Assembly (NCBI GenBank): GCA_903923905.1
Contig: CAIXZH010000070.1
Span: forward strand, 1-33,654
Direction of reading: 5' to 3'
Source of the DNA: an uncultured Bacteroidia bacterium
Lineage (GTDB): Bacteria; Bacteroidota; Bacteroidia; Bacteroidales; Prolixibacteraceae
DNA length: 33,654 nt
Each line of letters begins with the position of its first letter. The stretch's first letter is position 1. Both the position numbers and the translations under genes were made by a program. This document shows, piece by piece, positions 1-9,900 of this stretch. Below the pieces are notes generated by a model that made no database searches, was not told where the DNA came from, and saw nothing but the letters and a program-made list of their open reading frames with translations.

Positions 1-486
1 CAATCGTTGGTGCAATCACGCAGCCAACGTGTACTCTTGCGACCGGAAGTGTGGTTCTGAATGGCCTACCTTCCGGGGCATGGACAATTAATCCGGGAGC
101 GATTACGGGTTCAGGAACGAGCACGACGATTTCATTACCTGGATCAGGGACTTATAATTTCACGGTCACCAATGCTGAAGGCTGTATTTCAGCGGCCTCA
201 GCTTCTGTAACAATCACCGCTCAACCTGAAACTCCCACTGCCCCAATCGTTGGTGCAATCACGCAGCCAACGTGTACTCTTGCGACCGGGCGTGTGGTCC
301 TTAGTGGTTTACCCTCCGGGACATGGACGATTAATCCAGGAGCTATCACTGGAACGGGAACGAATACAACATTATCCTTACTTGCATCAGGGACTTATAA
401 TTTCACCGTCATCAATGCGGTAGGATGTGTTTCTGGAACTTCAGCGAATGTTTTGATCACCACAAAACCTAATTGTATTCCGATTG
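1..486 (+). repeat. Tandem 243-bp (81-codon) intragenic repeat, two copies visible
   Basis: Copy 1 occupies about 1-243 and copy 2 about 244-486. The first 46 bases of each (1-46 and 244-289) are identical. The rest has diverged to roughly 80% identity at protein level. The period is exactly 81 codons, so frame is preserved. Since the window opens inside a copy, more copies probably lie upstream. Confidence 0.9.
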
Positions 487-1916
487 CAGTAAATGATACC
501 GTTACTACCCTGCAAAATACTCCTCTGCATATATCAGTAACTTCAAATGACTATGATTTGGATGGTACAATTGATGTTGGGACAGTCGATTTAAATCCAT
601 CAATTCCTGGTATTCAAACATCATTTACGGTACCCGGGCAAGGGACCTACTCTGTGAATGGTTCAGGCGTAGTGACATTTACGCCGATAGCTGATTTCTA
701 CGGCATTTCAACTCCAGTATATTACACCGTAAATGATAATTCAGGTACAACCTCGAACATTGCTATCATCATTGTAATAGTCACTCATGTCAATCATCCA
801 CCGGTTATAAATTTGCCAGATGTAAATGCTTCGGATAATAACCCGGTTACAATCTGTTCTCCCATTTCAGATCCTGATGTAGGTGACACATTCACCGCAT
901 CCATTTGCAGCAATCCGAAAAATGGAACAGTTGATATACCAATGATCTCAACTGATGGCAAGAATGTATGTATTGTATATACTCCGGCTTTAAATTACAA
1001 TGGTAAGGACAGTATTTGTGTTACCGTATGTGATCAGGGAGGACTTTGTGGAAGTTCAACATCTTTCATTACAGTTACAACGATTACTCTTGGAACTACT
1101 TCTAAGGCTGTTACTTGCACAGGGAGCAAAGATGGAACCATTGAATTAACAGTTAATGGGGGCATAGCTCCGTATGTCTATCAATGGACAGGCCCAGGTT
1201 CATTTATTGCTACGTCCAAAGATTTAACAGCTTTGGCCGGAGGCACATACAATGTTAAAGTCACAGATTCCAATGGAGCAGTCAAAACGGCCTCGGTAAC
1301 AGTAGAAGAGTCTGATGCTCTTTTGAATCTGACAGTAACTCCAAAAGCTGTTATTCAAACAATGAGTATTGACCAAACTGTCATCTTGGGAGTGAAGCTG
1401 GGATCCATTAATCTTGATGTTACAGGAGGCACAGCCCCATTTACCTACCAATGGAGTGGGCCGGGAGGTTTTACAGCAGATTCAGAGAATATTACAGACC
1501 TTCAAAGTGGTACTTATTCCGTTAGTGTAGTGGATGTGAATGGTTGCATGATGACAATATCCACTAAAGTAGATGTGCAAATTGTAATTTCAGAGGACCA
1601 AGCCTGTGTCATTTCTGTACCTAATGTATTTACCCCTAATGGTGATGGTATTAATGACTATTTTGAGATCAGTTGCTTGTATAATTACACAAATGCTCAA
1701 ATTGAGATATTTAATCGTAACGGAAATTTGTTGTTCAAAAGAGACCATTATGGCAACATTGACTATTGGGGAAGTAAGGAAAAGGCGTTCTGGAATGGTC
1801 GTTCGGAGAACAGCTTGAATTTCATGGGGAGTGAATTACCAGTTGGTACCTACTATTATATACTTAAACTAGGTAATGGGAAAGTTCTTACCGGGTTCGT
1901 CTTTCTAGCCAGATAA
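1..1916 (+). CDS. T9SS-secreted repeat protein with gliding-type (CHU_C, type B) C-terminal sorting domain; 5' end outside window
   Basis: The frame is open from base 3, so the real start lies upstream and about 637 residues are visible. In order they show: two tandem 81-residue Ig-like repeats (each with TINPGAITG and GTYNFTV); an Ig/cadherin-like block starting near base 480 (AVNDTV, SNDYDLDG, FTPIADFYG); a second such block (NHPPVI, DPDVGDTF); two SprB-type repeats near 1158 and 1425 (APYVYQW, APFTYQWSGPGGF); and from about 1618 a gliding-motility-associated C-terminal domain (VPNVFTPNGDGINDYFEI, IFNRNGNLLF, LPVGTYYYILKL) ending FVFLAR. In known systems this domain directs export by the type IX system and surface retention through a PorP/SprF partner, which is the next gene, 48 bp away. 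It is probably a large adhesin or motility-like surface filament. The ligand cannot be told. The repeat part looks more GC-rich than the rest. Confidence 0.85.
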   Translation, partial: IVGAITQPTCTLATGSVVLNGLPSGAWTINPGAITGSGTSTTISLPGSGTYNFTVTNAEGCISAASASVTITAQPETPTAPIVGAITQPTCTLATGRVVLSGLPSGTWTINPGAITGTGTNTTLSLLASGTYNFTVINAVGCVSGTSANVLITTKPNCIPIAVNDTVTTLQNTPLHISVTSNDYDLDGTIDVGTVDLNPSIPGIQTSFTVPGQGTYSVNGSGVVTFTPIADFYGISTPVYYTVNDNSGTTSNIAIIIVIVTHVNHPPVINLPDVNASDNNPVTICSPISDPDVGDTFTASICSNPKNGTVDIPMISTDGKNVCIVYTPALNYNGKDSICVTVCDQGGLCGSSTSFITVTTITLGTTSKAVTCTGSKDGTIELTVNGGIAPYVYQWTGPGSFIATSKDLTALAGGTYNVKVTDSNGAVKTASVTVEESDALLNLTVTPKAVIQTMSIDQTVILGVKLGSINLDVTGGTAPFTYQWSGPGGFTADSENITDLQSGTYSVSVVDVNGCMMTISTKVDVQIVISEDQACVISVPNVFTPNGDGINDYFEISCLYNYTNAQIEIFNRNGNLLFKRDHYGNIDYWGSKEKAFWNGRSENSLNFMGSELPVGTYYYILKLGNGKVLTGFVFLAR

Positions 1917-1964
1917 AAACAATCCATATTCACGCAATATGCTCTTTATAAATTAGGTAAATAA

Positions 1965-2921
1965 ATGAAAACGGCCAAAATGAAAATCCTGGATAAAATA
2001 AGAAAAGCAATGCTGGCATTGCTAATAGTAACCGGACCATATTATGCTGTTGGTCAGCAGGATCCGATTTATTCCCAATATATATTTAATATGCAGACCG
2101 TAAATCCTGCCTATGTCGGCAGTTGGAAAACAATGGGTTTTACTGCATTGGACCGGGAACAGTGGGTGGGAATTACGGGTCACCCCTCGACTCAGACGTT
2201 TTCATTTCAAACACCTGTGATCTCTCAGAATGTAGGAGTCGGATGTGATATTTTACTTGATCAGTTAGGTCCCGAACGTCGTGTCATGTTTAATCTGGAT
2301 TACTCATATCGTGTTATGTTGAGTAAAAATACTTCTCTGCGTTTTGGTATAAATGGAGGATTCACAAACTACAATAATAACCTGGCAAGTTTACAGCCAT
2401 TTCAGTCCAATGTTCCCGATCCGGTATTATTAGGTGTAATTGAAAACAAATTTATGCCAAATGCTGGAATGGGGTTGTTTTTGTCTTCTCCAAAGTATTA
2501 TTTAAGTTTCTCTGTACCTAAGCTATTTCAAAATAGTTTTAAGGCAAACACGTCAACTTTCTCCAACATGTCTGAAATCAGAGAGTATTACGTTATTGGG
2601 GGTATAGTATTTAATTTATCAGATAATATAAAGTTTAAGCCAACGTTTATGACCAAAGCTGCAGTGGGAAGTCCATTCCAATTCGATATTTCAACTAATT
2701 TCTTATTGGCAGAAAAGTTTTGGATTGGAGCAATTTATCGTTCGGGAGACGCAATTGGTGCGATTGCTCAATGGGTTATAGATAATAAGCTCAGGATTGG
2801 TTATGCATATGATTTTACCTTAACTGACCTGAGATATTATCATCAGGGTACACATGAATTGATGATCTCTTATGAGATTGCATTTACCAGAAGAAGATTT
2901 GTTTCTCCTCGTTATTTCTAA
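1965..2921 (+). CDS. PorP/SprF family type IX secretion outer-membrane protein
   Basis: This 318-residue protein has an N-terminal signal sequence (basic n-region, hydrophobic LALLIVTG, then AVGQQ). Right after it comes the family hallmark QQDPIYSQYIFNMQTVNPAY. The remainder alternates short hydrophobic and polar strands, fitting a 14-strand outer-membrane barrel, with the length usual for PorP/SprF. Family members work in the outer membrane and hold or guide one cargo protein carrying the type B sorting domain. The immediately upstream gene has exactly that domain, so the two are inferred to be partners. An in-frame ATG at 1980 is an alternative start; the first ATG keeps a better basic n-region. 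The gene downstream begins 21 bp after this stop, suggesting one transcript. Confidence 0.92.
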   Translation: MKTAKMKILDKIRKAMLALLIVTGPYYAVGQQDPIYSQYIFNMQTVNPAYVGSWKTMGFTALDREQWVGITGHPSTQTFSFQTPVISQNVGVGCDILLDQLGPERRVMFNLDYSYRVMLSKNTSLRFGINGGFTNYNNNLASLQPFQSNVPDPVLLGVIENKFMPNAGMGLFLSSPKYYLSFSVPKLFQNSFKANTSTFSNMSEIREYYVIGGIVFNLSDNIKFKPTFMTKAAVGSPFQFDISTNFLLAEKFWIGAIYRSGDAIGAIAQWVIDNKLRIGYAYDFTLTDLRYYHQGTHELMISYEIAFTRRRFVSPRYF

Positions 2922-2942
2922 TCTTTTAAACTAAGATAAGCT

Positions 2943-4859
2943 ATGAAACGGCCATTCGTCCTTCCCTTTATACTGATTTCCTGTTTTACCGGAAATGCTC
3001 AGTCAGCAAAAACAGATTTATTCGACTTTTCATCCGTAAAAATGTCTGAAATAAGAACCAATACGATTCGGAGTGATTTTGGTCCTACGATCATTGATGA
3101 TACAATCTATTTCTCCTCTTACCGTGATGAACTAATTAATAAGTCGGATGATGAACTGCGGACAAATGGATTTTATACGCTTTATAAAGCTGGAATCGAC
3201 GATTTAGGCAATGTAAAAAGTGGACGTAAGATAATAGAGGAGTTTTTTACCCGGTTTCATGCCGGCCCTGTGTCGTGGTGCGCTAAAACGGGCGAATTAT
3301 TTTTAACCCAGTCGAATTATGTTGATCCGTCCGTTGAATATAAGCCATTTAGAAATGAAGATATCAAACTTCGGATTATAATTGCAAAGAGGTCGGGAGG
3401 TAAATGGAATATTTCTGAAGAGTTCCCATTCAATAACTCCAATTACTCGGTAGGACATCCGGCAATAAACGAATCAGGAGACACCTTGTTTTTTGCAAGC
3501 GATATGCCGGGAGGGTTCGGTGCTACTGATCTGTACTTTTCGGTGCGGAAGAATCAAAAATGGAGTGAGCCTGTAAATCTTGGTTCTCAAATCAATACAA
3601 GTGAAAAAGAGGAGTTCCCCTTCCTTACCGGTAGTAGTTTCCCCGGAAGATTTTTAATTTTTGCATCTACAGGCCATAATTCGGTAGGGGGATTCGATCT
3701 GTTCTATAAGAGACTGAATGATCCAACGAGTGAAATTGTTCATTTTCCGGTTCCCATTAACAGCACTTATGATGATTTTGCAATGGCGTTACCTGATTTC
3801 GTTGACTATGGCTATATGACCTCAAATCGGCCAGGTACCGGGAATGACGATATCTATAAACTGACTTTTGATAATTACCTTGAACATTTATTCGAAGTAT
3901 TGATATTGGATGCAAAAACCTGGAAACCAATATCTGGGGCGCAAGTTGATTTCTGTAAAATTGAAAGCGTAAAAACAGGCATGGATGGTTTGGTCTCGCA
4001 TCAGTTTAAAAAGAATTCTACCTGTGACGTCAAGGCTTCCGCCTTTGGATATAAAGACAATCATAAATTAATAGTGATTGGTAAACCTAAGCGAGGTACA
4101 GTTCTGAGGGACACTATATTTCTTGATATGATGGTAAATGAGAAGATTATATTGAAGAACATTTATTACGATTTTGACAAATGGGATATTTTGCCAGAAT
4201 CGGGTACCGAGCTTGATCAGCTTGTGGCACTAATGAAAGCAAACCCCGAAATGAAAGTAGAATTAAGTTCGCATACCGATGAAAGGGGTACTGTGCCCTA
4301 TAATCAGAAACTATCGCAAAAGCGTGCCCAGTCAGCTGTTGATTATATAGTCTCTAAAGGAATTGATCCCTCAAAGATCAAAGCGGTCGGATATGGCAAA
4401 TCCCGCCTGATTTACAAGAGTACAGCGGATCATAAATGTACTCCGACTGAGCATCGCGAAAACAGAAGAACAGAAATCTTTATTCCGGGATTTTTAAGAG
4501 GTGAACCAGTCAAACAAGAGAAGGGGGATTTTTCCTCCGGAAAGCCTGATGCCACAAAAGGTTACCGTTCAATACAAGAAACTGGTTTACGCGCACAGGA
4601 AAACAAAATTGTAAAGAAGGAGAATACATTGGCAGTCAACTATTATCTTATACTCGGATCATACAGTAATAACTCTGATGCTTTAGCCGGAGTCAGGCGA
4701 CTAAGTAACAATGGATATGTAGCTACTATTATTGGTAAATCTAAGCCATTTCGAGTTGGTATTGGTTACGAATCTTTAAAACTGGCGAAGAGAGCACTTG
4801 AGGATCTAAAAAGTAAGCAAATGGATGGATGGATACTTCCTGAAAAAATGGCTTATTAG
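2943..4859 (+). CDS. PorE-like periplasmic anchor: PD40 beta-propeller, carboxypeptidase-regulatory-like, OmpA and SPOR domains
   Basis: The protein has 638 residues. An N-terminal signal ends near residue 20; the stretch LISC (Cys14) also resembles a lipobox, so it may be a lipoprotein, while NAQS would suit signal peptidase I. Residues about 45-300 carry PD40/WD40-like blades (GDTLFFASDMPGGFG, GRFLIFASTGHNSVGGFD, GYMTSNRPGTGNDDIY). About 316-395 is a small Ig-like regulatory domain. About 401-515 is OmpA-type peptidoglycan binding (YYDFDKWDILPES, SSHTDERG, AVGYGKSRL, HRENRRTEI). About 566-634 is a SPOR-like domain (YYLILGSYSNNSDALAG). PorE-type proteins link type IX components to the cell wall. 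This one lacks the N-terminal TPR of PorE and adds SPOR. It is likely cotranscribed with the PorP/SprF gene. Confidence 0.85.
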   Translation: MKRPFVLPFILISCFTGNAQSAKTDLFDFSSVKMSEIRTNTIRSDFGPTIIDDTIYFSSYRDELINKSDDELRTNGFYTLYKAGIDDLGNVKSGRKIIEEFFTRFHAGPVSWCAKTGELFLTQSNYVDPSVEYKPFRNEDIKLRIIIAKRSGGKWNISEEFPFNNSNYSVGHPAINESGDTLFFASDMPGGFGATDLYFSVRKNQKWSEPVNLGSQINTSEKEEFPFLTGSSFPGRFLIFASTGHNSVGGFDLFYKRLNDPTSEIVHFPVPINSTYDDFAMALPDFVDYGYMTSNRPGTGNDDIYKLTFDNYLEHLFEVLILDAKTWKPISGAQVDFCKIESVKTGMDGLVSHQFKKNSTCDVKASAFGYKDNHKLIVIGKPKRGTVLRDTIFLDMMVNEKIILKNIYYDFDKWDILPESGTELDQLVALMKANPEMKVELSSHTDERGTVPYNQKLSQKRAQSAVDYIVSKGIDPSKIKAVGYGKSRLIYKSTADHKCTPTEHRENRRTEIFIPGFLRGEPVKQEKGDFSSGKPDATKGYRSIQETGLRAQENKIVKKENTLAVNYYLILGSYSNNSDALAGVRRLSNNGYVATIIGKSKPFRVGIGYESLKLAKRALEDLKSKQMDGWILPEKMAY

Positions 4860-4909
4860 AACCAGACTAACTGATAATTTGATAAATAGGTAAAATAATT
4901 TAGCCTTAA

Positions 4910-5854
4910 TTACTTTTCGAAAACCTTCTCTGAATTGTTTCGGCGTGCACGCCAGATACTAACATTTAATTCGAATCCGATTAATAGAATCAGAGAATTG
5001 AAATAGAATGAAAGCATTACAACAACCAGAGTGCCGATTGAACCATACAAGGTGTTGTACTGACCAAAATGATTAATGTAATAGGAGAACCCGATACTTG
5101 TAATGATCGTAAGAATAGTAGCCAGCGTTCCTCCGGCTGAAATAAATCGAAACTTAGTTTTTCGGGCAGGTGCAAGGTAGAAGAGAAAGGCGTAGCTAAA
5201 AAAGAATAATGCACATATTATCAGCCATTTACCGCCAAGTAGAAGATCGTAGGTTAAATTTGAATGCAAATATCCATTCTTCACCAGAAACTTTGTTAAA
5301 GTTTGACTTAGTGTAATTAAGGCTACACTGAATGTTGTGAGGGACGTCAGAATAACTGCCAGGACTAAGGCTACCAACCGCTGATTTATCCATGAACGTG
5401 TTTCAATGGCATGAATCGTTCCATTAAATGCTGTGATCACCGAGACAATTCCATTGGTGGAGAAGAAAAATGCAGCCAGAAATCCAAAGGAGAGTAATCC
5501 TCCACGAGGTTGGGTGACAATATTCTCAATGGTCCCTTCAATAGCCAAAAATGCATTTTGTGGAAGAATGCTTTGAAGCAACGTCAATAATTGTTGCTGA
5601 AAATGTGTAATTGGAATATAGGGAATCAATGTGAAGACAAAAATGATTGCAGGGAAAATTGCCAGAATAAAATTAAAGGCAATTGCAGAAGCTCTTGTTG
5701 AAATAGCTCCATCTACAATTCCTTTCCAAAAAAAAAGTGCAACATCATAAAGAGGGAGCCCGTCAAAAAATGGAAGCTTTATTAATTTCGCTTTCTGACT
5801 GAAGACATTAAAGCGATTAGCGAAAAATTGTTTAAACGATATCCATATTGACAT
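4910..5854 (-). CDS. YihY/virulence factor BrkB family inner-membrane protein
   Basis: This 314-residue integral membrane protein has about six hydrophobic segments (FNFILAIFPAIIFVFTLIPYI, LSFGFLAAFFFSTNGIVSVI, LVALVLAVILTSLTTFSVAL, LIICALFFFSYAFLFYLAP, and two more). It carries the family marks TRASAIAFNFILAIFP near the first segment and GSIGTLVVVMLSFYFNSLIL, with IGFELN close to the end. The family was once misnamed ribonuclease BN; its transport substrate is not established and I assign none. It starts 24 bp after the DUF4783 gene on the same strand, so the pair is probably one operon. The length is normal, with a charged C-terminal tail. Confidence 0.88.
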   Translation of the reverse strand: MSIWISFKQFFANRFNVFSQKAKLIKLPFFDGLPLYDVALFFWKGIVDGAISTRASAIAFNFILAIFPAIIFVFTLIPYIPITHFQQQLLTLLQSILPQNAFLAIEGTIENIVTQPRGGLLSFGFLAAFFFSTNGIVSVITAFNGTIHAIETRSWINQRLVALVLAVILTSLTTFSVALITLSQTLTKFLVKNGYLHSNLTYDLLLGGKWLIICALFFFSYAFLFYLAPARKTKFRFISAGGTLATILTIITSIGFSYYINHFGQYNTLYGSIGTLVVVMLSFYFNSLILLIGFELNVSIWRARRNNSEKVFEK

Positions 5855-5878
5855 TAAGAGCCGATTAAAGGTTATAAA

Positions 5879-6268
5879 TTAATCCTTTTCAATCCTTAAT
5901 TGAACAATCTGAGCTTTGCCACCTTTGGATTTCAGAAGAAAGTAGACCCTGTAATTGCCGTTCAGTGTATGCATAATTCCTATGGCATAGGACGAATTAG
6001 CGCTTCCCTCATGAGTTATTTTGAAATCAATGGGTTTATTGAATGCAAAAAACTCCTTGAGAATTTGTTCTCCCTGGGCCTGTGAGCAGACTAATTCACG
6101 GTCTATGACAACTAATTCAATATTTTCATAAAAATGGTTCGCTACTATTTTTGCATCTCCCACTTTAAGCCCGGTAATAATCTGAGGAGGAATTTGACCA
6201 AAAGAAAAACAAGGAATGACTAATAGCCAAAGTGCAAAGAAGATGACAAATGTCGATTTCTGTTTCAT
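5879..6268 (-). CDS. DUF4783 family exported protein
   Basis: This 129-residue protein has a clear signal peptide (MKQKSTF, hydrophobic core to about residue 22, cleavage probably after SFGQ). The mature part reads as a small NTF2-like alpha/beta fold (VANHFYENIELVV, QILKEFFAFNK, YRVYFLLKSKGGKAQIVQLRIE), the pattern of DUF4783, a Bacteroidota family without known function. It probably acts in the periplasm. It is the first gene of the pair with the BrkB-family gene, and a TAAATTTG promoter element sits about 40 bp upstream of its start on the same strand. Confidence 0.8.
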   Translation of the reverse strand: MKQKSTFVIFFALWLLVIPCFSFGQIPPQIITGLKVGDAKIVANHFYENIELVVIDRELVCSQAQGEQILKEFFAFNKPIDFKITHEGSANSSYAIGIMHTLNGNYRVYFLLKSKGGKAQIVQLRIEKD

Positions 6269-6308
6269 TCCAATGATATTTTATAGATACCCCTCAGCAA
6301 GAACCGTG

Positions 6309-6316
6309 CAAATTTA
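6309..6316 (-). promoter_or_regulatory. Putative -7 promoter element TAAATTTG for the DUF4783-BrkB pair
   Basis: On the minus strand the bases read TAAATTTG, matching the Bacteroidota -7 consensus TAnnTTTG, about 40 bp before the start at 6268. No clear TTG at the -33 distance was found, so this is a partial match. Confidence 0.4.
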
Positions 6317-6442
6317 TTGAGACCGCCAGGAGGATAATTAAACGATTATAAAGGTACAGTTTTATTTTTTAATGTGGAAGCAATTAAAAAAGTGGGTTAA
6401 AAAATTGGATGCCACCTTTATCTCACTTAATATTGTATTCAG

Positions 6443-6916
6443 ATGAAAATACTTTTGCTTACAATAGGGAATACAGACAAGAAATATATGAAGGAGGGGA
6501 TAGACGACTATGTGAAAAGACTCTCTTTCTATATCCAATTTGAAACAAAGGTAATTCCGGATCTTAAAAACCGCAATACGCTCTCTGTCGAACTTCAGAA
6601 AGAAAAAGAAGGTCAATTAATTCTTAATCAGATTATTCCAGGTGACTATATGATTTTGCTGGATGAACACGGTACCGAATTCTCATCTTTGGAATTATCG
6701 AAATGGTTAGAAAAAAAAATGATTGCAGGGATACGCCAAATCGTCTTTCTGATTGGTGGCCCCTACGGATTTTCTAAAATGGTTTATCAAAGAGCCGATT
6801 TTAAGATCTCCTTGTCTCAGCTGACTTTCTCACATCAGATGGTGCGACTCATTTTTGTTGAACAAGTCTATCGGGCAATGACAATAATCAAAAATGAATC
6901 CTATCATCATGAATAA
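6443..6916 (+). CDS. rlmH: 23S rRNA (pseudouridine1915-N3)-methyltransferase RlmH
   Basis: This 157-residue protein matches RlmH in length and motifs: MKILLLTIGNT at the N-terminus, MILLDEHGTEFSS, the knot-forming FLIGGPYGFS, and the C-terminal run LTFSHQMVRLIFVEQVYRAM followed by YHHE. It is a SPOUT methyltransferase that uses S-adenosylmethionine to methylate pseudouridine 1915 in helix 69 of 23S rRNA on assembled 70S ribosomes in the cytoplasm. Its stop codon overlaps the start of the following kinase gene (TAATG), so the two are probably translated from one message. Confidence 0.96.
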   Translation: MKILLLTIGNTDKKYMKEGIDDYVKRLSFYIQFETKVIPDLKNRNTLSVELQKEKEGQLILNQIIPGDYMILLDEHGTEFSSLELSKWLEKKMIAGIRQIVFLIGGPYGFSKMVYQRADFKISLSQLTFSHQMVRLIFVEQVYRAMTIIKNESYHHE

Positions 6917-9900
6917 TGATCATGAAACAAATCGGTAAAAGAAATATTTATCTCTTCATTGCGATTCCAATACTACTGGTCTTGCTGATTTGTGAACTGT
7001 TTCTTTTTAAGGGAAATAGTCATGATAAGGAAGTCGCCCGTGTTTATCGTGTTTTTGAGAATAAAGAGCGCAGAATTCATCAACTGATTGACTCAGTCTC
7101 ATTTCATTTGTCCAATAATCCAAATGTTTTATCAGATTGGTCGTTACTTCATTTTTTTCAAAACCATGAAGATGGCCTTGAAATAGCTGTTTTTAGTGAA
7201 GGAGGCTTAATGTTCTGGACTTCTTCGTCTATCTCCTTTCCTGCCACAGAAACTAGTTTTAAAAAATCCAAAGGATTAATTCATTTACCTACTGGTTGGT
7301 ACTATCAAATTGTACAACGAGCCGGAATCTACACAATTAACGGCTTTATCTTGATCAAACGGGAGTTCCCTTATCATAACCGGTATGTTAAAAGTTCTTT
7401 TGATCATGATTTTAAATTACCCGATGGTTCTCTGGTTCAAATGACACCACAGAATGATGCATTAAATATTGCTAAACCCGATGGAACACCACTCTTTTCG
7501 ATAGTATATAATAAAAACACCCTCCAGTCTGCAAGTAATTCTAATTTGACAGTGCTGCTTTTTTTTGCGTTGATTCTCATTTTTTTAGCTCAATTAGGCA
7601 TTTGGCTCAAACACAATATTACGCTCACCCCGGGTGTTAAACTAATTATTTCATTTGGGTTTTGTGGGCTGATTTATTTGATAGTTTGCAGACTTAGACT
7701 CCCTTCTTTTCTATTTAAAACAAGGCTCTTTTCCCCTGATTTCTTTGCCTACAGTAACTGGCTATCCTCTTTGGGAGAATATATTCTACTGTCAATTCTA
7801 ATGTTTCAGTGTTCTTATTCCTTCTTTATGGTCTCCAATGTCCAAAAGAAGCAAAAAAAAAGATTATTCCGGATCATTTTATCCTTCTTCTTTGCGGCTT
7901 TTTTCTTCTCATTCACTGTAGTTTTATTAAAGATCTTATTGTTGAATTCTAATATTTCCCTTGAATTCTTCAGTAACCTGAAATTTTCAGTAATTAACGT
8001 TTATGCGTTTATAGGCATATCGCTTCAGGTGTTTGGATTTATTATAATTATCTGGAGATTAAGAAAGGATTTTTATAGGGAACTTGGAGGCTTGAAATTT
8101 GTTCTTGGCCTACTTTTTACAGGTTTAATATCATCATTAGTTTTTTATCATGAGATTGATTGGGTTCCGGTTGTTTTTTACTCACTCTTAGTAGGGATAA
8201 TAGCTAAGTTTGAGATAGATAAAATAAGGGAATTTAAATTTACATCTCTTTTAATTATCTCCATTGCAGGTGCCAGCTATGTAAATTTGTACGCTCAGGA
8301 ATTAATTCAGGGTAAAAAGAATAAGATTTTGGAACTGTGGGCTGTAAAACTAAGTTCTGAGAGAGATTCAGGTGCGGAAATCTTCCTTTCGGAACTTGAC
8401 AATAAACTCCGAAAGGATTCCATAATTCAATCTCATTTGGTGCCACCATATAAATCGCTCGAATCATACTTCCAAAATACCTATTTCACGGGTTTCTGGC
8501 GAAATTATAATTTGCAGATAACCGTTTGTAGCGCAAATGATAGTGTATACATTACGGATGAGAAACGGCATTATCCTTGTGTCGATTTTTTCAATAATTT
8601 AAGAGACACTAAGGGATTTCTCGTGACGGGCAGCAATTTTTATTTCATGGACCGCGTTAACGGGCGAATATCCTATTTGGGACAGCTTGATTTTGTAAAT
8701 TCTTTAAATATTCCGGTTAAAATATTTATTGAGTTAAATTCAAAAGTGATTCCCGAAGGGAAAGGCTACCCGGAGTTATTACTCGACGAACATTCATCCA
8801 GAGAAAGCCAGGAAGGTGATTTTAGTTATGCAAAGTACTTTGACGGAGTACTTGTTGACCGTGGTGGCGATTATCAGTATGGTCTGAAATTGCCATCAGA
8901 TGTACCAATGAATGAGGAATATACCCACTTTTCAAAAAACGGATTTCTGCATTGCGCTTACAATCGTGACGGAAATAATTATGTGATTGCGAGTTATCCC
9001 GAAATACATATTTATGACAAAATTAGTACCTTTCCTTATCTATTCCTGCTGTTTTTTCTTTTGGGATCCGTATTCCTGGTTTTTAGTGAGAAAAACCTCT
9101 ATATCCGAGGCAGAAGACTTGATTTTAGGGAAAAGATCCAACTAACTCTAATCCTTTCTTTGCTGGGGATTTTAATAATTATAGGTCTGGGGTTAATGTT
9201 TTACAATTCGAATAAACTGCTTAATTCGGTTAAAGACAATCTCAATGACAAATTGACATCTGTAACGACAGAATTGAGTATCCGGATTGGCCAGGAGAAT
9301 CAATTAAATGTCCAGATGCTCGATTTTTTGAACGAGCAATTAATTGTCTTGTCCGATATCATCAGGGCTGATATCAATCTTTATGATTTGAATGGCAGTT
9401 TGCTGGCTACATCACGCAGCGAAATTTTCGACCGTGGACTCATGTCTCGCCGGATTGATCCGGAGGCTTTTAAAGCTATTTCGGTAGAACAGAAAAGCAT
9501 GTATCTTCATGATGAAAATCTGGGAGAAATGAACTTCTTTTCTGCTTATGCACCAATTTACAATCAGAATAACCGGCTGATCGGATACCTAAATTTGCCT
9601 TACTTTACCGGACATGATGATTTTGAGAAGCAGGTTTCCGATTTTATAGTGGCATTTTCAAATCTATATATATTGTTGATTATTATCAGTTTAGTGGTCG
9701 CCTTACTGATCAGCCATAAATTGACTGCACCATTATTACAAATTGAGAATTATTTGAAAGGGATTCAATTAGGTAAAACTAATGCTAAAATTGAGTATTC
9801 AGGTGAGGATGAGATTGGGCGTCTTGCCAACGAATATAATAAAAAAGTGGATGAATTGGCCGAAAGTGCTGAATTACTGGCCCGATCAGAGCGGGAATCT

